Shown here piece by piece: positions 1 through 6,616 of a stretch of 8,424 bases of DNA. Source of the stretch: Oscillibacter sp. (GTDB lineage: Bacteria > Bacillota > Clostridia > Oscillospirales > Oscillospiraceae); contig VSMY01000106.1 in NCBI GenBank assembly GCA_009773995.1, positions 1 through 8,424 on the forward strand, in the 5' to 3' direction. Position numbers and translations under genes: made by a program. The stretch's first letter is position 1, and each line of letters begins with the position of its first letter. Under the pieces are notes generated by a model. It made no database searches, was not told the origin of the DNA, and worked only from the letters and a program-made list of their open reading frames with translations.

Positions 1-4
1 TTAT

Positions 5-10
5 TATACT
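5..10 (+). promoter_or_regulatory. possible sigma-A type -10 element (TATACT)
   Basis: TATACT matches five of six bases of the vegetative -10 consensus and lies in the only strongly AT-rich stretch upstream of fliD. The matching -35 would fall before the first base of the window, so it cannot be judged. It competes with the nearby sigma-D-like element as the fliD promoter, or it may simply be part of the AT-rich end of the upstream intergenic region. Confidence 0.2.
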
Positions 11-14
11 ATAT

Positions 15-22
15 GTCGATAA
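15..22 (+). promoter_or_regulatory. possible sigma-D/sigma-28 -10 element before fliD
   Basis: GTCGATAA matches seven of eight bases of the flagellar sigma-28/sigma-D -10 consensus GCCGATAA. The -35 (TAAA, about 15 bases upstream) would lie just outside the window. Late flagellar genes such as fliD and flagellin are classic targets of this sigma factor, so the position fits. It would give an untranslated leader of roughly 90 bases before the fliD ATG. The match is seen; the function is inferred. Confidence 0.35.
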
Positions 23-65
23 AAAAACATAGAGGAATATCAAAAAAATTCTAACTTCGATGGAC

Positions 66-87
66 CCCCGCCCCAAGAGGGCCGGGG
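66..87 (+). promoter_or_regulatory. GC-rich stem-loop in the fliD leader
   Basis: CCCCG-C-CCC (66-74), loop AAGA (75-78), GGG-C-CGGGG (79-87) folds into an 8-bp stem with one C-C mismatch. It is not followed by a T-tract, so it is a poor intrinsic terminator. It lies about 17 bases upstream of the fliD ribosome binding site. It could stabilise the 5' end of the mRNA or modulate translation, or be the tail of an upstream terminator. Confidence 0.4.
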
Positions 88-104
88 CGTCGCCGGAATT
101 CCTG

Positions 105-111
105 AAAGGGG
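105..111 (+). promoter_or_regulatory. ribosome binding site that decides the fliD start
   Basis: AAAGGGG lies nine bases before the ATG at 121, a normal spacing. The in-frame TTG at 112 directly abuts this motif and so cannot be served by it. This selects ATG 121 as the start. Confidence 0.65.
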
Positions 112-120
112 TTGTATGAT

Positions 121-2958
121 ATGGCAGTCAGCGGCGTAAGCAGTTCCAGAAGCATTTACGGAACCCGAAATGTGATCACCGGCCTTGCCAGCGGCATGGA
201 CACGGAGAGCATGATCGAAAACGCAATATCCGCGTACAAAAACAAAATCAGCGCCTTGAACCAAAAACGCACGAAAACCGAGTGGAAGCAGGACGCGTAC
301 AGGAGCATGATCGACAAGATGTCCTCCTTCCTCTCGAAGTACACGTCCTACCGGTCCGCCAACAACCTGATGTCCACCAGCTTCTTCGACCAGGCGGTGA
401 AGACGGTCTCCAAGGGGGCCAACAAGGACCTGGTGACCGCCACCGGCCGGGCCAGCAGCGATATTCGCATCGACCGGGTGCGCCAGCTGGCTACCGCCGC
501 CACCTATAAGCTCAGCGGCACCGCGCTGGACGGCACCACCGCCGAATTTGGAAAGGACAGCGTCACCTCTGCCGCCGGCGGGACCTTGGACCTGGACAAG
601 TCAATCGAGATCGGCAATCTGGATGGGACTTTGACCCTGGCCTACGGCGGGTCCAGCGCCCTGAGCTATCTGGCCGTCGAGTTTGACGAGACCAAAACCT
701 ATGTAGACGATGTGGATGCCGACGGCAAAGTGACGAAGAGCGGAGCCCAAAAGCTGGTGGATGACATCAACAAGCAGCTGGAGGGGCAGAGCGTCTCCAT
801 CGGAACCAAGACCTACACGGGCAAAGATCTGCTGAACAACGTGATAAAGGCCGAAGTGGGAGAGAACGGCCAGATCACCTTCAAGGACCCGAAAAGCAAC
901 GGCGTCTATGTCAGCAGCGCCACCGGCTCCTTACAGGAGAAGCTGCTGGGCGGAGAAAAGCCCAGCACCGAGGCGGGCAAGCAGATCAAGTCCCTGACCC
1001 TCTCGGACGACGCCCTGGAAACCACCGAGATGAGCACGCTGGAATACCTGTCCACCCGGGGGAGCAGCATGGAAATCACCCTGGACGGCAAGAGCAAAAC
1101 CGTCAAGCTGCCGGGTAAGGACGATATTGACGAAAAGCTCACGGGCGCGGACCGGGACACGGCCTATATCAAGGCGCTCCAAAAAAACATTGACGACGCC
1201 TTCGGCAAAGGAAAGCTGACGGTCAGCGACAAAAACGGCGGCGATGCGGGCATCCAGCTCCAGTTTGACGCGCCCAAGGGCTCCACGTTTTCCGTCAGCT
1301 CCACAAAGGGCGAGATGCTTGGCTTTGGCGAGAGCGACCGGGTCACCAGCTACCTGAACACCGGCAAGACCCTGGGCGAGCTTCTGGGCGAGGAGGGCTT
1401 CAAGGATTTGGAGGCCATTAAGAAGCCCAAAAAGGACGAGGACGGCAAAGAAATCCCGGGCGAGTACGAAAAGGACGAAAACGGAAACTTTATCTACGAG
1501 ACCGATTCCGAGGGGAATACGCTCTATTCCTTCAAGGTCAACGGCAAGGAAGTTGGGCAGTTCTCCAAGAATACCTCTCTGAGCACCGTGTTGAACACCA
1601 TGAACGGCAATGCGGACTGCGGGGTCAAAGTGGCCTACTCCAAGCTGACCAATGAACTGAGCTTCACCGCCAAGGAGACCGGAGCGGCCAATGGAATTGG
1701 CTTTGAGGGCCTGTCCGCCAAACTGTTCGGGGCCCCCGGCACCTATGACGACGACAAGCGGGGAACCTATACCAAGGGACAGGACGCCATCTTCGAGGCC
1801 AGCGTCAACGGCACCTCCCTGGGGGAGATCACCCGGAGCTCCAACAGTGTGGAAATGGACGGAATGACCATCAACCTCAAGGGGACCTTCGGCTATCAGA
1901 CGGACGAGGATGGAAACGTCCTGTTTGAAGAGAAGGGCCAGGCAAAGGATGGAGAGAAACTGCTCTTCAGCTTCCAGGGAGTACAGAAGGGAGCGAAGGA
2001 GAATGCGGCCGGCAAGCTGGAATTCACGGATGAAAAGACCGGCAAAACCATATACGGAGAGCTTATAGATGGGGAGCTGACCTTTACAAATCAGGACGGC
2101 GCCCAGGTCTATGCCCGCGTGGACGCCCAGAATCGGCTCCGGTTTGACGCGGACCCGGCCCAGGCCGTGAAGGGCGAGGCGGTCATGATTAAGGAGCCCA
2201 TCCGGGATACCAAGGCGGAAGGCGTCACCTTCGAGACCAGCTCCGACGCGGACAAAATCGTGGACGCGGTGAAGCAGATGGTGGAAGACTACAACGCCAT
2301 GGCCACGGAGATCAAAAAGGCTTATTCCACGCTCCCCGCCCAGCGGTCCAACGGCGCGTACTACGAGCCCCTGACCGCCGAGGACGAGGAGGACATGAGC
2401 GAAAGCGCCATCAAAAACTGGAACGACAAGGCCAAGCAGGGCCTGCTGTTCGGCGACCGTGACCTGGCCACCCTCTACCAGCGGATGACCAACGCCATCT
2501 CCATGACCGGCGAAAACGGCGCGGCCCTCCGGGAGGCGGGCATCACCGTGAACTATTCCAACGGCCTGAGCACCCTGGAGTTCAACGAGGATAAATTCCG
2601 GGCCGCCCTGAACAACGACCCCGACAAGGTCCGGGACGCCTTCACCGCCAGCATGGAATCCGGCGCCAAGAGCAACGGACTGATGCAGGCTTTGAAGCAG
2701 CCCCTGGAGATGTACGGCAAGACCGAGGGCGGCAAGGGCCTGCTGGTGGAAAAGGCGGGTTCTTCCCTGGCCCCCAGCACCATGTACAACAATACCATTC
2801 AAAAAGAGCTGAATAATATCGACTCTCAAATCGAGCGGTGGCAGGAGAAGATGGAAGACCAGATCGACCACTACACCAGCCAGTTCTCCCGGTTGGAGCA
2901 GCTCATCCAGCAGATGAATTCCCAGAGCTCTTATTTCTCCCAGCTGATGGGCGGCTGA
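121..2958 (+). CDS. fliD: flagellar filament capping protein FliD (hook-associated protein 2)
   Basis: FliD forms the oligomeric cap at the tip of the flagellum and folds exported flagellin into the filament. The 945-aa product has a typical FliD_N region at about residues 16-130, with GLASGMDTESMIE followed by a coiled coil containing EWKQDAYRSM. The FliD_C region covers about 690-945, with a conserved late segment KQGLLFGDRDLATLYQRM and the terminal heptad-like end QIDHYTSQFSRLEQLIQQMNSQSSYFSQ. The domain between them is variable, as expected for the exposed part of the cap. At 945 aa it is about twice the length of the enterobacterial protein; the extra mass is in this middle part, including a run of acidic DxDG/DENGN-like turns at about residues 439-469. 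The start is ATG 121, because the only SD-like motif is correctly spaced for it and not for TTG 112. fliS follows 27 bases downstream, probably in the same operon. Confidence 0.95.
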   Translation: MAVSGVSSSRSIYGTRNVITGLASGMDTESMIENAISAYKNKISALNQKRTKTEWKQDAYRSMIDKMSSFLSKYTSYRSANNLMSTSFFDQAVKTVSKGANKDLVTATGRASSDIRIDRVRQLATAATYKLSGTALDGTTAEFGKDSVTSAAGGTLDLDKSIEIGNLDGTLTLAYGGSSALSYLAVEFDETKTYVDDVDADGKVTKSGAQKLVDDINKQLEGQSVSIGTKTYTGKDLLNNVIKAEVGENGQITFKDPKSNGVYVSSATGSLQEKLLGGEKPSTEAGKQIKSLTLSDDALETTEMSTLEYLSTRGSSMEITLDGKSKTVKLPGKDDIDEKLTGADRDTAYIKALQKNIDDAFGKGKLTVSDKNGGDAGIQLQFDAPKGSTFSVSSTKGEMLGFGESDRVTSYLNTGKTLGELLGEEGFKDLEAIKKPKKDEDGKEIPGEYEKDENGNFIYETDSEGNTLYSFKVNGKEVGQFSKNTSLSTVLNTMNGNADCGVKVAYSKLTNELSFTAKETGAANGIGFEGLSAKLFGAPGTYDDDKRGTYTKGQDAIFEASVNGTSLGEITRSSNSVEMDGMTINLKGTFGYQTDEDGNVLFEEKGQAKDGEKLLFSFQGVQKGAKENAAGKLEFTDEKTGKTIYGELIDGELTFTNQDGAQVYARVDAQNRLRFDADPAQAVKGEAVMIKEPIRDTKAEGVTFETSSDADKIVDAVKQMVEDYNAMATEIKKAYSTLPAQRSNGAYYEPLTAEDEEDMSESAIKNWNDKAKQGLLFGDRDLATLYQRMTNAISMTGENGAALREAGITVNYSNGLSTLEFNEDKFRAALNNDPDKVRDAFTASMESGAKSNGLMQALKQPLEMYGKTEGGKGLLVEKAGSSLAPSTMYNNTIQKELNNIDSQIERWQEKMEDQIDHYTSQFSRLEQLIQQMNSQSSYFSQLMGG

Positions 2959-2965
2959 TTTTAAA

Positions 2966-2976
2966 AAGGCGGTGAT
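2966..2976 (+). promoter_or_regulatory. strong ribosome binding site of fliS
   Basis: AAGGCGGTGAT matches the extended anti-SD complement AAGGAGGTGAT at ten of eleven bases, nine bases before ATG 2986. It supports that start over the in-frame ATG at 2992 and suggests strong translation, as suits a flagellin chaperone. Confidence 0.65.
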
Positions 2977-2985
2977 CCAGAGACA

Positions 2986-3363
2986 ATGGATATGAAAGGC
3001 TTCCAGTCATACAAGGAGCAGAGCGTGAACACCATGACCCAGGGGGAGCTGCTTTTGCTGCTGTATGATGAGCTGTACAAACGCCTGTCTCAGGCGGAGC
3101 TCATGCTGGACCAGCAGAACTACCCCGTCTATGAGGCCTCCATTGAGCGTTCGGTCGCCATCATCGACTATCTGGACTCCACGCTGGACCGGCAGTATCC
3201 CATCAGCAAAAACCTGGCCCAGCTCTACGAGTACTTTACCTATGAACTGGGCCGGGCGAAGATCGGCCGCCGCAAGGAGGTTTTGACCCACGTGAAAACC
3301 ATGGTGGGCGAACTGCGGGACGCCTTCCGCCAGGCGCAAAAGAGCGGAGATTCGGGAAAGTAG
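2986..3363 (+). CDS. fliS: flagellin export chaperone FliS
   Basis: FliS is a small cytoplasmic four-helix chaperone that binds the C-terminal disordered region of flagellin, stops it polymerising early and guides it to the flagellar export gate. The 125-aa product matches the family in length and layout: an N-terminal Y-x-E-x-x-V-N-T segment (residues 9-16), helix 1 GELLLLLYDELYKRLSQA (20-37), a second helix around SIERSVAIIDYLDSTLD, the conserved LAQLYEYFTYEL helix (77-88), and a C-terminal helix ending MVGELRDAF (106-114). It lies 27 bases after fliD and nine bases before the next gene, so the three are almost certainly cotranscribed. The flagellin gene it would serve is not in the window. 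Confidence 0.94.
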   Translation: MDMKGFQSYKEQSVNTMTQGELLLLLYDELYKRLSQAELMLDQQNYPVYEASIERSVAIIDYLDSTLDRQYPISKNLAQLYEYFTYELGRAKIGRRKEVLTHVKTMVGELRDAFRQAQKSGDSGK

Positions 3364-3372
3364 GGATTCAGA

Positions 3373-3759
3373 ATGGAAGCATCGGCGCTGTTGGACGCCC
3401 ACGTACAGCTCAAACGGATTTACACCGCGCTGAACGAGTCCCTGGATCTGACCCGCCAGCTGGCGGACGCCGTGGACCGGGACGACCAGGTTTCGGCGCA
3501 GATGCTGGTTTCCATGCGGCAGGAGCCCATTGACAAGCTGTCCAGGGCCCGTCAGGCCCTGGAGCAGCAGCGGCAGACTCTGTCCGGCGGCGACGCCGCC
3601 CGCTTGGCCGCCATCTTGAAGGGCGCGGCGGCGGAAACGGCGGAGGAGGGCCCTGTGACGGCGCAGGTAGGCGTAAATCAACGGATTTTAAAACAGCTTG
3701 TAGACCTGGATCAGGTGGTCAACCGCAAGCTGGCAAGAGAGAAGTCCATTTATCAATAA
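3373..3759 (+). CDS. putative FliT/FlgN-like flagellar export chaperone
   Basis: This 128-aa, mostly helical, soluble, charged protein has no signal peptide or membrane segment. No strong family motif can be named by eye. Its place directly after fliS (nine bases between stop and start) is that of FliT in Bacillus and many clostridia, where FliT binds FliD before export. The C-terminal part, NQRILKQLVDLDQVVNRKL, also resembles the Asn/Leu/Gln-rich helices of FlgN, the chaperone for hook-associated proteins. The best reading is a FliT/FlgN-type chaperone for FliD or the hook-filament junction proteins. A weak GGGA-like motif from 3364 onward precedes the ATG and overlaps the end of fliS, suggesting translational coupling. 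The gene is followed by a terminator-like hairpin, so it probably ends the operon. The call depends mainly on position and fold type. Confidence 0.65.
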   Translation: MEASALLDAHVQLKRIYTALNESLDLTRQLADAVDRDDQVSAQMLVSMRQEPIDKLSRARQALEQQRQTLSGGDAARLAAILKGAAAETAEEGPVTAQVGVNQRILKQLVDLDQVVNRKLAREKSIYQ

Positions 3760-3765
3760 GCAGGA

Positions 3766-3808
3766 CGCAAAAGCCGGAGCCCGGCTGGGCCGGGTTCCCG
3801 CCTTTGCG
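3766..3808 (+). terminator. probable intrinsic terminator of the fliD-fliS-fliT-like operon
   Basis: A long imperfect stem begins seven bases after the stop codon at 3759. The inner stem is 3776-3785 paired with 3789-3798 (GGAGCCCGGC with GCCGGGTTCC, one G-U pair) around a TGG loop. After a small internal mismatch an outer stem CGCAAA (3766-3771) pairs with TTTGCG (3803-3808). The A-run before and T-run after the GC core are short (four and three bases), so termination may be partial and read-through into the ABC gene is possible. Confidence 0.55.
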
Positions 3809-3831
3809 CGCATAGAGGCGAAAAGACGCCG

Positions 3832-3858
3832 CCCGCAGGGAGAGGAGCTCCCTGCGGG
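3832..3858 (+). promoter_or_regulatory. perfect 11-bp hairpin in the leader of the ABC gene
   Basis: CCCGCAGGGAG (3832-3842) and CTCCCTGCGGG (3848-3858) are exact inverted repeats around a five-base loop AGGAG. No T-tract follows, so it is not a classic terminator. It ends 18 bases before the GGGAG ribosome binding site (3877-3881) of the next gene. It may stabilise a processed mRNA, act as a translational or transcriptional control element, or be a rho-type or weak terminator. Confidence 0.5.
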
Positions 3859-3889
3859 AAGGGGATTCGAGACTACGGGAGCGCAGAGT

Positions 3890-4627
3890 ATGCCCACAAT
3901 CACGCTGGAAAACGTAACAAAAAACTACAAGCTGGACCGCCGCCAGCAGAAGGAGCGGAAAGGCAAAAAGTACGAGGTCGGCGTGGAGGACATCAACCTG
4001 ACCATCCGGCAGGGGGAGTTTGTGTTCCTGGTCGGCAGCAGCGGCGCGGGAAAGAGCACGCTGCTGGACCTGATTTCCGGGAAAATTAAGCCCGACAAGG
4101 GCACGGTGTGCCTGGACAAAAAGGATCTCTCCAAGCTGATTCCCTGGAGCCAGAACCGCATGGCCATCCTCTTCGGCAAGGTCCAGCAGGAGCACAGCCT
4201 CATCCGGAAGATGACCGTGGAGGAAAACCTCTGGGTGGCCGCCCAGGTGGGACGCCGCCGCTTTGAGAGCGGCAAGCACGTGGACCTCCGGGTGAAGAAG
4301 GTGCTGGGCCTGGTGGGCATGCGGGGCGTGGAGTCCCGGTATCCGGTGGAGATGTCCATCGGGGAATGCCGCCGGGTGGAGCTGGCCCGGGCCCTCATCA
4401 ACAGCCCCCCCATCCTGGTGCTGGACGAAATCACGGCCAACCTGGACGACGACAACATCTGGGATATGTTCCAGCTTTTGCAGGAGGTCAACCGCATGGG
4501 CACCACCGTCATCATGGCCACCCATGCCAGCCGGTATGTGAACATCATGCGCCGGCGGGTGATTACACTGGTGGACGGGAAGATTTTCGGCGATGTCGAG
4601 AAGGGAAGATACGGCGACGTGGTGTGA
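3890..4627 (+). CDS. FtsE-type ABC transporter ATPase, orphan, with altered signature motif
   Basis: This 245-aa cytoplasmic ABC ATPase is closest in pattern to the FtsE/LolD group. Walker A is GSSGAGKST (49-57), Walker B is ILVLDE (175-180) and the switch histidine is in ATHAS (H212). FtsE-like features include an IP motif before the Q-loop, TVEEN after it, and GTTVIMATH plus RRRVITLVDG near the C terminus. Several normally conserved positions differ. The signature reads MSIGEC (155-160) instead of LSGGEQ, the D-loop region reads DEITANLD instead of DEPTGNLD, and the Q-loop region is VQQEHS with about four extra residues before it. Both catalytic carboxylates and the switch histidine are kept, so ATP hydrolysis remains plausible. 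The start has GGGAG eight bases upstream. No FtsX or other membrane partner is in the window; its neighbours are flagellar genes and an MCP gene. Whether it works with a distant FtsX, another permease, or in a non-transport role cannot be told. Confidence 0.85.
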   Translation: MPTITLENVTKNYKLDRRQQKERKGKKYEVGVEDINLTIRQGEFVFLVGSSGAGKSTLLDLISGKIKPDKGTVCLDKKDLSKLIPWSQNRMAILFGKVQQEHSLIRKMTVEENLWVAAQVGRRRFESGKHVDLRVKKVLGLVGMRGVESRYPVEMSIGECRRVELARALINSPPILVLDEITANLDDDNIWDMFQLLQEVNRMGTTVIMATHASRYVNIMRRRVITLVDGKIFGDVEKGRYGDVV

Positions 4628-4639
4628 AAGCTGCGGAGA

Positions 4640-4647
4640 GCCGATTA
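4640..4647 (+). promoter_or_regulatory. possible sigma-D -10-like element before the MCP gene
   Basis: GCCGATTA matches seven of eight bases of the sigma-28/sigma-D -10 consensus and lies 51-58 bases before the MCP ATG. MCP genes are commonly in this regulon. No TAAA-like -35 is seen at about 15 bases upstream, where the sequence is the GC-rich end of the ABC gene, so the match is unproven. Confidence 0.25.
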
Positions 4648-4682
4648 GAATAAAAGGAATCTTGACGCATTCAAAGAAAACG

Positions 4683-4688
4683 AGGAGG
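4683..4688 (+). promoter_or_regulatory. ribosome binding site that decides the MCP start
   Basis: A perfect AGGAGG lies nine bases before ATG 4698. The same frame is open upstream to 4593, within the ABC gene, but that stretch has no such motif and encodes a polar sequence unlike an MCP N terminus. ATG 4698 is therefore the start. Confidence 0.8.
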
Positions 4689-4697
4689 AAGCAGGAA

Positions 4698-6470
4698 ATG
4701 ATAAAAAACATGAAGATCAGGAAGAGCCTGATTATGGGGTTCGGGATCACCATCGTTGTTTCCGCGATCATCATCATCGTGTCGCTGGTCCTGATGGCGG
4801 TTCAGAAGGGACAGTACACCGATATTCTGGACCAGTATGTGGCGTCCAACCAGCTGGTGTCCGAGTGCCGTATCGATTACAACATCGCCGCCCGGAACCT
4901 GCGTGACGCGGTGCTGTCCGGCGATATGTCCAGTGTGGATACCACAAACAGCAAAATCAGCGAGCTGAGTACGGAGCTGACCGAGCTGTCCGCTACATAT
5001 CCCCTGGACGACAAGACCGAGCTGAACGCCTTCATTAACCTGGTGCAGAGCTGGGAGAAGGAGGCCACCAACATCGGCCAGACGGCCCGCACGAGCCAGC
5101 AGCAGGCGGCCGAGATGCTGGTCAAAGACTGCACTCCCGTTTTGAATCAAATGGCCACCGCCGGCAACGAGCTGGCCGCCAAGCTCCAAACGGAGCAGGA
5201 AGCCATCATCAAGCGGCAGAGCACAATTTCCAACATCGCGATGATCTGCATCGTGGTAGCCATGATCATCGCCACCGTGGTGGTGCTCCGGCTGGCCCTG
5301 ATCATCATTAAGAGCATCGTGGTCCCCACGGAGAAGGTTCGGGCCGCCCTGGTGGGCTTCAGCGAGGGCAAGCTGGACATCCCCGTGGACTATGAGAGCA
5401 AGAGCGAGCTGGGCGAGATGTGCGACGCCCTGCGGAGCAGCCAGCACACCCTGGACAGCGTCATCAAGGACGCCTGCCGCCTCTTGGAGGAGATGGGCGG
5501 CGGCAACTTCAACTGCCGCACCGAGGCCGAGCAGTACTATGTGGGCGAACTGGCCAATATGCTCAAGTCCATCCGCGTCATCAACCGCAGCCTCAGCGAC
5601 ACCCTGACCCAGATCAGCCTCAGCGGCGAGCAGGTTTCCTCCGGCTCCGATCAGGTGTCCACCGGCGCCCAGGCCCTGGCCCAGGGCGCTACCGAGCAGG
5701 CCAGCGCCGTTCAGGAGCTGTCCGCCACCATCGCGGACATCTCCTCCAAGGCCCAGAGCAACGCCAAGCGGAGCGAACAGGCCATGGACCACTCCAAGAA
5801 CGCCGGCCAGCGTCTGCGGGAGAGCGCCGCGCACATGGATGAAATGGTCAAGGCCATGGAGAAAATTTCCAGCTCCTCCGAGGAAATCGGCAAGATCATC
5901 GCCACCATTGAAAACATCGCCTTCCAGACCAACATCCTGGCCCTGAACGCCGCCGTAGAGGCCGCCCGGGCGGGCAGCGCCGGCAAGGGCTTCGCCGTCG
6001 TAGCCGACGAAGTGCGGAACCTGGCCACCAAGTCCGACCAGGCCGCCAAGGCCACCAAGGAGCTGATCGACAACTCCATTACCTCCGTCCAGGACGGCAG
6101 CGAAATTGTGAACCGGGTTTCCGAGTCCCTGGATAAGACGGTGGAGGCCACCAACGAGTCCATGGCCGCCCTCCAGGAGATTGCCCAGGCCGTCGAGGAA
6201 GAGGCCGAGGCCATCGCCCAGGTCACCGAGGGCATCGACCAGATTTCCAGCGTGGTGCAGACCAACTCCGCCACCTCCGAGCAGTCCGCCGCCGCCAGTG
6301 AGGAGCTGAGCAGCCAGGCCAGCCTGATGAAGGATCTGCTGAGCAAGTTCCGCCTTCGCAACGACAGCGGCTCCGGCAGCTACAGCGCCCCCGCTTACAC
6401 GGAGGAAAGCGCCGACGCCTCCTATGACGGCGGCTACACCGGCGGCGGAAGCGCCTTCAGCAAGTACTAA
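4698..6470 (+). CDS. methyl-accepting chemotaxis protein (transmembrane chemoreceptor)
   Basis: This 590-aa receptor senses an extracellular signal and controls CheA through CheW. After a short basic N terminus comes membrane segment 1 (about 11-34), an extracellular helical domain (about 35-177) compatible with a four-helix-bundle sensor, and membrane segment 2 (about 178-204). A HAMP domain follows (about 205-257), then a second HAMP-like unit (about 258-305, with EEMGGGNFNCRTEAE and GELANMLKSI). A long MA signalling coiled coil ends near 554. The tip is well conserved: ENIAFQTNILALNAAVEAAR (405-424), then GKGFAVVADEVRNLA. Gln/Glu/Ala-rich heptads such as EQASAVQELS and NSATSEQSAAASEE are candidate methylation regions. 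The tail after 554 is Gly/Ser/Tyr-rich and ends SAFSKY, without the NWETF-type CheR-binding pentapeptide. The ligand cannot be predicted. It lies 70 bases after the ABC gene and may be cotranscribed or have its own promoter. Confidence 0.95.
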   Translation: MIKNMKIRKSLIMGFGITIVVSAIIIIVSLVLMAVQKGQYTDILDQYVASNQLVSECRIDYNIAARNLRDAVLSGDMSSVDTTNSKISELSTELTELSATYPLDDKTELNAFINLVQSWEKEATNIGQTARTSQQQAAEMLVKDCTPVLNQMATAGNELAAKLQTEQEAIIKRQSTISNIAMICIVVAMIIATVVVLRLALIIIKSIVVPTEKVRAALVGFSEGKLDIPVDYESKSELGEMCDALRSSQHTLDSVIKDACRLLEEMGGGNFNCRTEAEQYYVGELANMLKSIRVINRSLSDTLTQISLSGEQVSSGSDQVSTGAQALAQGATEQASAVQELSATIADISSKAQSNAKRSEQAMDHSKNAGQRLRESAAHMDEMVKAMEKISSSSEEIGKIIATIENIAFQTNILALNAAVEAARAGSAGKGFAVVADEVRNLATKSDQAAKATKELIDNSITSVQDGSEIVNRVSESLDKTVEATNESMAALQEIAQAVEEEAEAIAQVTEGIDQISSVVQTNSATSEQSAAASEELSSQASLMKDLLSKFRLRNDSGSGSYSAPAYTEESADASYDGGYTGGGSAFSKY

Positions 6471-6555
6471 GCGGTTTTCCGCCGGCCCGGCCAAAGTAAG
6501 ACGCGAGCTGTCATGGACATGGAATGAACGCAGGACCACTCGCGCCATCCCGCGC

Positions 6556-6576
6556 TGGCAGTAGAGTTCTCTGCCA
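6556..6576 (+). promoter_or_regulatory. small hairpin preceding the 17-bp stem-loop
   Basis: TGGCAG (6556-6561) pairs with CTGCCA (6571-6576) around a nine-base loop. It directly abuts the larger stem-loop that follows, sharing base 6576, so the two could stack. CTGGCA at 6555-6560 can also pair with TGCCAG at 6580-6585 inside the larger stem, giving a possible alternative fold. Confidence 0.35.
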
Positions 6577-6616
6577 TGATGCCAGAAGGCGGTTCGGTGC
6601 CGCTTTCTGGCATCAT
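6576..6616 (+). terminator. 17-bp stem-loop between the MCP and FtsA-like genes
   Basis: Bases 6576-6592 pair with 6600-6616 (17 pairs, one of them G-U) around a seven-base loop TTCGGTG. The right arm runs into a TTT (6616-6618) and then GCGCC. It is the strongest hairpin in the window and lies 106 bases after the MCP stop and 62 bases before the FtsA-like start. The best reading is a terminator for the MCP transcript with a short U-run. An attenuator or leader element for the downstream gene is the alternative. The stretch 6471-6555 before it holds only a weak GCGG-TTTT-CCGC hairpin (6471-6482) and no recognisable gene. Confidence 0.55.

Noticed and set aside
112..120. TTG at 112 as the start of fliD
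   Set aside because: The SD-like motif at 105-111 would directly abut it with no spacing; ATG 121 has the normal nine-base spacing.
931..2871. A 646-codon open frame on the minus strand opposite fliD
   Set aside because: It has no recognisable motif and lies wholly within fliD, whose identity is certain. It is explained by GC-rich third positions of the sense gene.
4662..4667. TTGACG as a sigma-A -35 for the MCP gene
   Set aside because: No TATAAT-like -10 lies 16-18 bases downstream; that position is taken by the AGGAGG ribosome binding site.
4593..4697. Upstream extension of the MCP frame into the end of the ABC gene
   Set aside because: The extra 35 residues are polar and unlike an MCP N terminus, while a perfect AGGAGG lies nine bases before ATG 4698.
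3719..4777. A 352-codon open frame on the minus strand across the ABC gene
   Set aside because: It spans two intergenic gaps and the whole ABC gene, is His/Pro/Leu-rich without motifs, and its hydrophobic N terminus is antisense to the MCP start region.
6508..6520. Small inverted repeat TGTC-ATG-GACA in the gap after the MCP gene as an operator
   Set aside because: Four base pairs with a three-base spacer is expected by chance and there is no promoter around it.
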